Below are positions 57,490 through 64,000 of a DNA stretch of 64,000 nt, piece by piece. This stretch comes from Panax quinquefolius (Eukaryota; Streptophyta; Magnoliopsida; Apiales; Araliaceae): assembly GCA_020205615.1 (NCBI GenBank), contig CM035168.1, positions 127,110,795 through 127,174,794 on the forward strand, in the 5' to 3' direction. The translations under genes were made by a program, and so were the position numbers. The number at the start of each line of letters is the position of its first letter. Position 1 is the first letter of the stretch. The notes under the pieces are model-generated. The model had not been told where the DNA came from. It worked only from the letters and a program-made list of their open reading frames with translations, and made no database searches.

Positions 57490-60151
57490 TGTAAGACCCT
57501 CGAAAATTTTTTAAATAAAAAGGAATTTCCTTTATTTATTATTTTGAAAATAGTAAGGGTTGATTTGATTAATGTGAATAGTTAAGGGTTAAATACGCAA
57601 ATATTTCAAAATAAGCAAGTGGTTATAAAATATTCATTCACGTCTGGGAATATTCGTTTGGTCGTGGAATATTCAGATCGTTTTCAGAATATTCGTTTGG
57701 TCGTGGAATATTCAGATCGCTTGGGAATATTCGCATTTACCACACAAGCCCACATGTGTGGGCCCCATAACGGAAAGCGATTGGATGAGAAAACGACAAA
57801 GTTTGGGTGGTTATAAATAACTGCCAGTAGTTGTTACTGAATTAAGATCGTTGAATACCTTATTGGTTAAAATACGATGAATACGCGCATTGGTCAGACA
57901 AGAAGAAAGACACCAGATGTAGACAAGATTGTTGAATTATTGATCCTTACGTAAGAAGGCACTACTCAATAATTTTCACAAGAGTTATCGCTCAATATTT
58001 TATTTTATTGATTCAATAATTGTTGCGTTGATATTTTATATTATTATTGTTTCAATAATTGTCATCACCGCACAAGATTTCCCATTATCGGATCAATAAT
58101 TCATATTATTTGAATAATATTATTAGATAACATTATTGGCAATGTCTAGAAAGTTACGTCTAAGGAGAGGTTTGGTCACCTAATCAAGGCGCCAAGAAGG
58201 AGAGATCCTTATTGGAAAGCCCCTCTTCAGGGAAATTTTGTCATTATAAATGTGATTCTCGTAATATTATTTGTGAATAATTAATTATTGATTCATATGA
58301 TAAGGAAATATTTATTATGAATATAAATGATGGATTTATTTATGTGGTTATTAATGAAGGAATTAATCTTTGAGATGTTTTATTTGTATTTTGTCGGATC
58401 GAGGTATTAAAAGATCAAATCTCAGTATTATTACGACTTTATTGTGTGAGTTATAATATTTAATCCGACCGTTGGATCGTTGTAATTTTTGGATATGTTA
58501 TACATATATAAGTTGAATATATGTCCACAAATTTTGAACCGTTAAAGATGAGCGATAATTTATTATGAATTTTAAGAGTGGTCGATTCGTAAATTAGGTT
58601 ATAAATAATTTTGGTGGAAAATTCTAGAATTCAGTGGGCCCCACTTTTGGTTGGTGAGAAATGTGCTCAATTGAATTTTCAAATGTGGTGGGTGGGAATA
58701 AGTAGCGAGTAAAGCCATCGGTTCAGTAAGTTAAGTCCGCCTTTACGCCGCTTAACATTTTCCTATAAATAGAAAGGCTAAGTTAGAATTGAAAATCACA
58801 CCGTAAACAAAGTTTTCTCTCTCTCTCTCTATATTATTGAGCGATTTTGTGAGTATTTAGATACTTTGAGAGTTCTTGTCAAGATAAGTTTCATTCAAAG
58901 ATCACTTTCGACCTTTCCTTCCAAGCAATCGATTCTTTGAGGTAAGGGATATTATTTTTTTTTCAGTAATGATATTATTTCTTCAATATCATTATCTTTG
59001 AAATATTGGTTGGAACTTTTATCAAATTTGGAACTTTTTCATGTATGGGGTTACTTATTCATGAGTTACTATTCACGAAGTTACTTATTCATGAGTTACT
59101 ATTCACGAAGTTCTTATTCACAAGTATATTATTATGAAGCGTGAAAATATTTTTGTGGAATTTCTATCTTTTGGTGCTTGAGTTCTTATTCACGATATAC
59201 CAAGACTATTCACGATACTCAAGACTATTCAATCGAAAAAATAAAATTTCTTTTTTTGTCCAAAACATCTATTCTCGGATACTAGCTCTGATCAGATCTA
59301 TGTTTTGATCATTCTTGAATTTTACACCACTACGATTATTTTGAGGTATTTTTGAACATGGATAAAACAAAGTATTTAATCCTTAATCCTTAATCCTTGT
59401 CATTTTGTTTCATTGGATTCGTTTTTTAAAAATATTTTTCATCATCCTCACCTTAAATGATGATATTATTGAATATCTTTGGCCCAGTAGTGCAAAGATG
59501 AATGATTTTCTCAAGAATATCTTTGGCACAGTAGGTCAAAGATGAGCAGTGTTGAGATGAACACGACCGATCGATTAATATCTTTGGCCCAGTAGTGCAA
59601 AGATGAATATTTGATTCCAGATGTTTATGGATTGATGTTACAGGATAAAAGATAGACGATCAACTTTTTAATTCATATATGTAAGATAGTAGTTTGCATT
59701 CTCTACTTAACTCTTCTAATGAATTATTACTCACCGCGAATATTGATTTAAAATTTGTTGTCTATCAGATTCTATTAAATTTTTCGCATTGAAGACTAAC
59801 GATAATTTGTTGTATATTATCTTAGTCATAATATTCTTTTTATCGAGCTAGTTGAGCTCACCCTTTTCCTTTTTGTTCCATTCTTCTCGAGGCGAGAATA
59901 TAAGCGAAAGACGAAGTCTGGGTATGGAATGAAGGTTTTAGAAAGGATTGTTTTTAGTAGTCCTCACCATTTTGTAAAATAATGTATCAATAAATATGAT
60001 GAGGATTTATTTGAGTATAGATATTATCTGAAGATAATATTTGTATTTAAACTCACAGCTTTTCTTGTTCAGTAGTAATAAAGTTGTAGTTGTTTCGCAT
60101 CATATATCGACAACTCGAATGGGTGATGTATACCTATTTTGGGGCGCCACA
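57490..60151 (+). repeat. 3' LTR of E4 (family A2)
   Basis: 2,662 bp, TGTAAGACCC to GGGGCGCCACA. TATA box 58764-58771; CTTACGTAAG palindrome 57946-57955; TATTCACG run 59040-59110; hairpin repeats about 59472-59610. It agrees with the 5' LTR over long identical runs. Confidence 0.9.
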
Positions 60152-61323
60152 ACTGTTCCATCTTTATTATTCTGTTGGAACATCATCTCGCTTGTGAATT
60201 TCACCGACTCGGTTCCGTTATTATTATTCTCATTGGAATAACCCGTCATGCCAAGCAATCGCATGCGTGGTGATTTCTTTTGTTATTCCATTCTTTATTA
60301 TACCTGGGTTGGTTAAAAACTTTGACTTCTATACTCCATGAAATTAGTAGAATATCCTCGATATTTGCGTTTCATCCAAAGATCTTTTCATGGAAATATT
60401 CTTCCGATCATTCTTGAATTTTACTCTACAAAACAAAGATTCATTTTGACAATTTGGACGTTAATAATTTCCGGATAAAATAATTCTTGAACTTGTTTTA
60501 TTGAATTATTATGTCATTGTCATCATCCTCATATTCTATTATGTTATCTTCTATTACGTGTATAGATGAACTTAGTATGATTACTTACTGAGGATCATTC
60601 TAAGATAATCGTGGCATTGTTATAAATGATGTGATAAAAGTCCTCGCCATGGCACAGAATGCAATGATGGATAGTTTTTGGTATGATTATGACTGGGGGT
60701 GATTCGACATAGTCATGACCATTGATAATTTGATGAATATCCTCTACCAGTAGTAGTGCGGGGTGATTCGATGATGTGGATTATTTATAAAAAGTGAGTC
60801 TCGATATATAATGATGATGAAAAACCTTTTAAAACATAAAAGATAGTAGACTTTATTCTCTACTCGACTCTTTTAATGGATTGCTTATTCCACCGCAGAT
60901 TAAACTTGTTATTCTATTGTATTTTATCGCTTTAACATTTGTTCAAGGCTAATGATAAATTATTCTCGCATTATCTTAGTCATAATATTTCTACTTGGCC
61001 ATTGAAATTGAAATTCTTTCTTTTCATTTTCTTCAGGAAATGAGAACATAAATTGGGATTTAGTCGGAAGCGGAGTAATGGTCCGGAGGATAAGATTAGT
61101 AGTCCCTCACTATTCGTGAAATAGTGTGATAATAGTAAGAATGGGACTCTGTTGAGTTTGTATAATATCTAGTAGATAATATTTCAGTATTCAAACTCAC
61201 GGTTTACGTCAGATTGCATACCTACGCTTATATTAAGTAACAGATTTGAATTTACGTCTTATGTAAGTGTATTTAATTCCAAGATGGGTGGCGACGATAC
61301 CTAATTTCAAAAGGCGTCATACA
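60152..61323 (+). mobile_element. Solo LTR family B3, right part
   Basis: Continues the B3 leader (ACTGTTCCATCTTTATTATT.., GTAGTG repeats near 60750) to an end reading GCGTCATACA at 61323, followed by TATTA (61324-61328), the same pentamer as before 49680. The end carries two extra bases relative to GCGTCACA. Confidence 0.9.
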
Positions 61324-61328
61324 TATTA

Positions 61329-62522
61329 TGCTCGTCTTACAACATTAATTTTTAAGATTATTACCTACGCCATTTTTGGAATAAATAAAATACAATAATA
61401 TTTTAAGAAAAAATACCTACACAATTTTTTGAAGCTAAAATAACAAAAAAAATAAATGAAAATGACACTTTTTTGTGAGAAAAACAATGAAGACATTCGA
61501 GAATAAATAAATTCTTAATGCTACTCTTTATGTGAATTTACAAATTCTACCACAAAAAATAATAAATGTGTGGTAAAGTTAAGCTCATGACGTGAATATT
61601 CAAATAAATTAAATCTTAATTAACATTTTATGATTAGAAATAAATCAATTTTTTAGTAGAGGAAAAAATTAGTTTAAATAATTGGAGTTATGGTCAAATC
61701 TGCTGACAACAAAAATTTTAAATTTCAGAATTCGTAGGAAAGAAGATACTAACAATTAAGTAAAGATGTCTCAAATTTTGCCTGCAAAAGTACTATTTAT
61801 TATGATATTATTATTATTATTATTATTATTATATAAAATTTTACTAGGAATAAACTCCAGGGGTACATATGTATTTGTGAAGGATGAAATAATTGGAGTA
61901 CTAAAAAGTGTTAAAAAGTAAAAACGGAGGTAGAAGAGAGAGAATGGGGACACAGTGGTCCACACAAGGAAATGTTGAAGCCTTGCCTTGTCTCTTCCTC
62001 TGTTATCATCTCCATTACTCCTACCAATCCCTGAATCTCTCTGTCCAGCGAGAGACAGAATTTAGGAGAGAGAAAGTGAGATGGGTCTGCTATGTTTACA
62101 GAACTCTCAACGGATTTTTTGGGTACCCATATTTTCACATAAAATTTTGATATTTTCACATCACTCTCACATCATTTGTGAGTAAATTTCACTTCCATGC
62201 GAGAGAGAATCACCTAGAAATATCATCAATTTCCTTCTTTTTTCTCCCTTTTATCTTCTTCATCCTCGTGACTTACTTTCTCTGTCCCCTCTCTTTCTCT
62301 TTCTTAGCAGCTAAATACAGTACTTCAGTAACCCATCCACTGGAGTCTCTGATTCTCTTATTGAATAATTTCCATTTTCAGATATTTCTCATTCCTATTG
62401 GATAACCCATCTCATGATAAGTTTAAATTTTGGGGTTTGTGCATTCATTTTATTAGGAATTGATCCTGGGTTTTGTTAGAGTTTTCGGCAGTCTATTCAT
62501 TTGTCCCTCCGTTCAGAGGTTA
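61329..62522. other. Upstream region of the CIA2-like gene
   Basis: No gene or transposon seen. An ATT microsatellite lies at 61806-61832. The stretch 62218-62315 is strongly pyrimidine-rich (TTCCTTCTTTTTTCTCCC.., CCCCTCTCTTTCTCTTTC), typical of plant core promoters or leaders. A possible upstream open frame starts at the ATG 62081. Confidence 0.55.
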
Positions 62523-62532
62523 TATATAAATA
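62523..62532 (+). promoter_or_regulatory. Candidate TATA box for the CIA2-like gene
   Basis: TATATAAATA followed by GG, about 840 bp before the start codon. A second candidate is TTATATAAGG near 62698. If the first is used, the 5' leader would be about 800 nt and may hold an intron: TTGTTTGTTTCAG ending at 63252 is a good 3' splice site. Confidence 0.4.
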
Positions 62533-63364
62533 GGCAGTGTACTTTCCTCTTATAGCTCAAAAAAAAGCTCAGGCCATTTATTGGTTTTCCTTCTTAGTTT
62601 CATAGGCCGAAGACTCTTTACTTGATTTTAATGTTTCGATGAATTCAAGATTGATTTTTTATGTTTTGGTATTTGGACATGTAGTACTTTTTTGGGTTAT
62701 ATAAGGGTTCTGGTATCTTCATTCTATACTTTACTAGTATAATTTTTTTGGCCTTTTTCTCTTTTTTTAATGAGACCAACTTTTTGTTTAGTTGAAGTAC
62801 TTTTTAGGGTTTAGGGTTTTGTGCTCTTTCTTTATTACCTGTTCACACAATCCTACATCGTCGGGTAGTAGCAGTTCTGGCCTAATTGGTTATAAAACTG
62901 GGCTGGGTCTAAGCTTTTCTTGAATTTCTCTTCACCAATTCGATACAATTGCCATTTTGCTCCCAGCCCTTTCTGCCAATTATTTTTATTCTGCAAGATG
63001 TGAAATGGGGATTCCTAAAATTTTTGGTTTCATCCTTTTGTTTGTTGCTTAGATCTTTGCTTCTTTCCTGCTTTATCAGTACCTAATTTCAATCTCTTTG
63101 ATTTTGCTTCTATACTATTTCAAATCCGGTGCTGAATTTGTTCATAAAATTCTGAGTTGAGTACTTGTATTCTTTTCCCTTTCTGATTTAGCACTTCCTG
63201 TTTCAATCTATTTTCTTTGGCTTCTATGTTGAATCTGTCTTGTTTGTTTCAGCTTCGACTGAATTGAGCCTTAGCTTCTTGCTTGATAAGTCTTAAACTT
63301 CTCTTGAAATCAACTGAATTTTCTCTGAATTGAGTTTATCTTCCTTGTTTGCCTTCATCTAGAA

Positions 63365-64000
63365 ATGTCTTCCTGTTTAAGTGGAGGCGGACGGGCTTAT
63401 GGGTTCGAGCCCCACTTGGTTAAATCCCCATCTACTTCTAGTAGAACTTCACATTCCTCTTGTCCATCTTCAACACTCTCTGAATCAAGCAATTCCCCAA
63501 TTGCAATTTCAAATCGAAAGCCTCGAACCCCTCGAAAGAGACCAAACCAAACCTATAATGAGGCAGCAGCTCTTCTTTCCACAGCATATCCTAAAATATT
63601 CTCCACCAAACACCTCACAAAGCCTTGCAAATCTAGCAAATTACGGAACACTTGTTTGGATGAGCCCCCGGAGTTGCTTCTTCCATTTCGTGTGATAGAC
63701 AATTCCGGATTCTTACTCCATCAACCAATACTAGAAAAACCCAATTTTGGTATTGCGCCAAAAGTAGTGAATTCTTGTGAAAGGCCGTGTCAAAGTCCGG
63801 CAGAAAGCGATTTCTATGGGAATTCATCGGAACTGTACCAGGAAGATTTTGATGCAGAATCGATACTCGATGAGGAAATGGAAGAGGGCATTGATAGTAT
63901 CATGGGGAATCTAAGTGTGAACAATGACTTGATTGATGAGTCCAATACTTGTATTGGTCAAATTGACACTTGTTACGGTTATCCAATGGGAATGGGATTT
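63365..64000 (+). CDS. CIA2: CIA2-like CCT-domain regulator, 5' part (runs off window)
   Basis: ATG at 63365, open for all 212 codons to the edge with no stop or frameshift. It begins MSSCLSGGGRAYGFE, has a Ser-rich stretch ending TLSESSNSPIAIS (about residues 37-49), then NRKPRTPRKRPNQTYNEAAA and LLSTAYPKIF (about 50-79), and the acidic block FDAESILDEEMEEGIDSIMG (about 169-188). These blocks match plant CHLOROPLAST IMPORT APPARATUS 2 (CIA2) and its paralogue CIL. Known for the family: nuclear activators of genes for chloroplast protein import and chloroplast ribosomal proteins, with a C-terminal CCT domain, which would lie beyond 64000. The basic PRTPRKRP patch could be a nuclear signal. 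It could equally be the CIL paralogue. Codon use and intactness contrast with everything else in the window. Confidence 0.9.
   Translation, partial: MSSCLSGGGRAYGFEPHLVKSPSTSSRTSHSSCPSSTLSESSNSPIAISNRKPRTPRKRPNQTYNEAAALLSTAYPKIFSTKHLTKPCKSSKLRNTCLDEPPELLLPFRVIDNSGFLLHQPILEKPNFGIAPKVVNSCERPCQSPAESDFYGNSSELYQEDFDAESILDEEMEEGIDSIMGNLSVNNDLIDESNTCIGQIDTCYGYPMGMGF

Larger units (their letters stand above)
51179..60151 (+). mobile_element. Ty3/Gypsy element E4, both LTRs, RT-less
   Basis: 8,973 bp inserted into the solo B3 LTR: 5' LTR 51179-53853, internal 53854-57489, 3' LTR 57490-60151, subfamily A2. It has primer site, knuckles, protease, integrase and polypurine tract, but the Gag core is replaced (54110-54530) and the RT catalytic core and RNase H are missing. 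Flanks GGATC and ACTGT do not match cleanly; the target read about CCGGACTGGTTCC. Confidence 0.9.

Noticed and set aside
62178..62405. Open frame of 75 codons rich in Phe, Ser and Leu
   Set aside because: Falls in the pyrimidine-rich promoter or leader region. Composition only.
63381..63695. Open frame of 104 codons on + overlapping the CIA2-like start
   Set aside because: A different frame of the same DNA. The frame from 63365 has the recognisable family blocks and stays open to the edge.

Overview
This is plant nuclear DNA, almost certainly from a eudicot. It is AT-rich, has no dense gene packing, is dominated by nested Ty3/Gypsy LTR retrotransposons, and carries Stowaway- and Mutator-like DNA elements. 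The only convincing host gene is the 5' end of a CIA2-like CCT-family regulator that runs off the right edge. I cannot name the species.

Bases 1-41112 are a retrotransposon nest. All LTRs belong to two related families. Family A starts TGTAAGACCCC; family B starts TGTGAGACCCC, or TGTAAGACCC in one copy. Both end ..GCGTCACA, are about 2.4-2.9 kb, use an initiator tRNA-Met type primer site (TGGTATC..) and a purine tract AAGGAGGGAGG. Their internal regions encode Gag with two CCHC knuckles, protease, RT, RNase H, integrase with a GPY/F motif and a C-terminal chromodomain-like tail. I read them as chromoviruses, probably of the Tekay/Del clade. Left to right: a gag (1-3527) split by a solo A LTR (697-3297) and then by element E2 (3528-10840); a B-LTR fragment; a solo B LTR (11218-13639); a 5'-truncated B element with the best-preserved pol of family B (14411-20591); stacked LTR 3' ends (20592-22117); a minus-strand B element (22118-30748) with a solo A LTR inside it (27485-30151); and a full-length minus-strand A element, E3 (31178-41112).

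Bases 41113-49679 are intergenic host DNA with small DNA transposons: a Stowaway (42515-44194) split by a Mutator-like element that may carry captured gene pieces, a second Stowaway (47231-47464), and several inverted-repeat elements.

Bases 49680-61323 are one solo B LTR with a perfect TATTA target duplication. It is split by a complete A-type element, E4 (51179-60151), whose gag core is replaced by a coiled-coil segment and whose RT and RNase H cores are missing.

Bases 61324-64000 are the upstream region and first 212 codons of the CIA2-like gene. None of the retrotransposon polyproteins is open end to end as written. Small clustered indels between otherwise identical LTRs mean some of that damage could be consensus error rather than decay.
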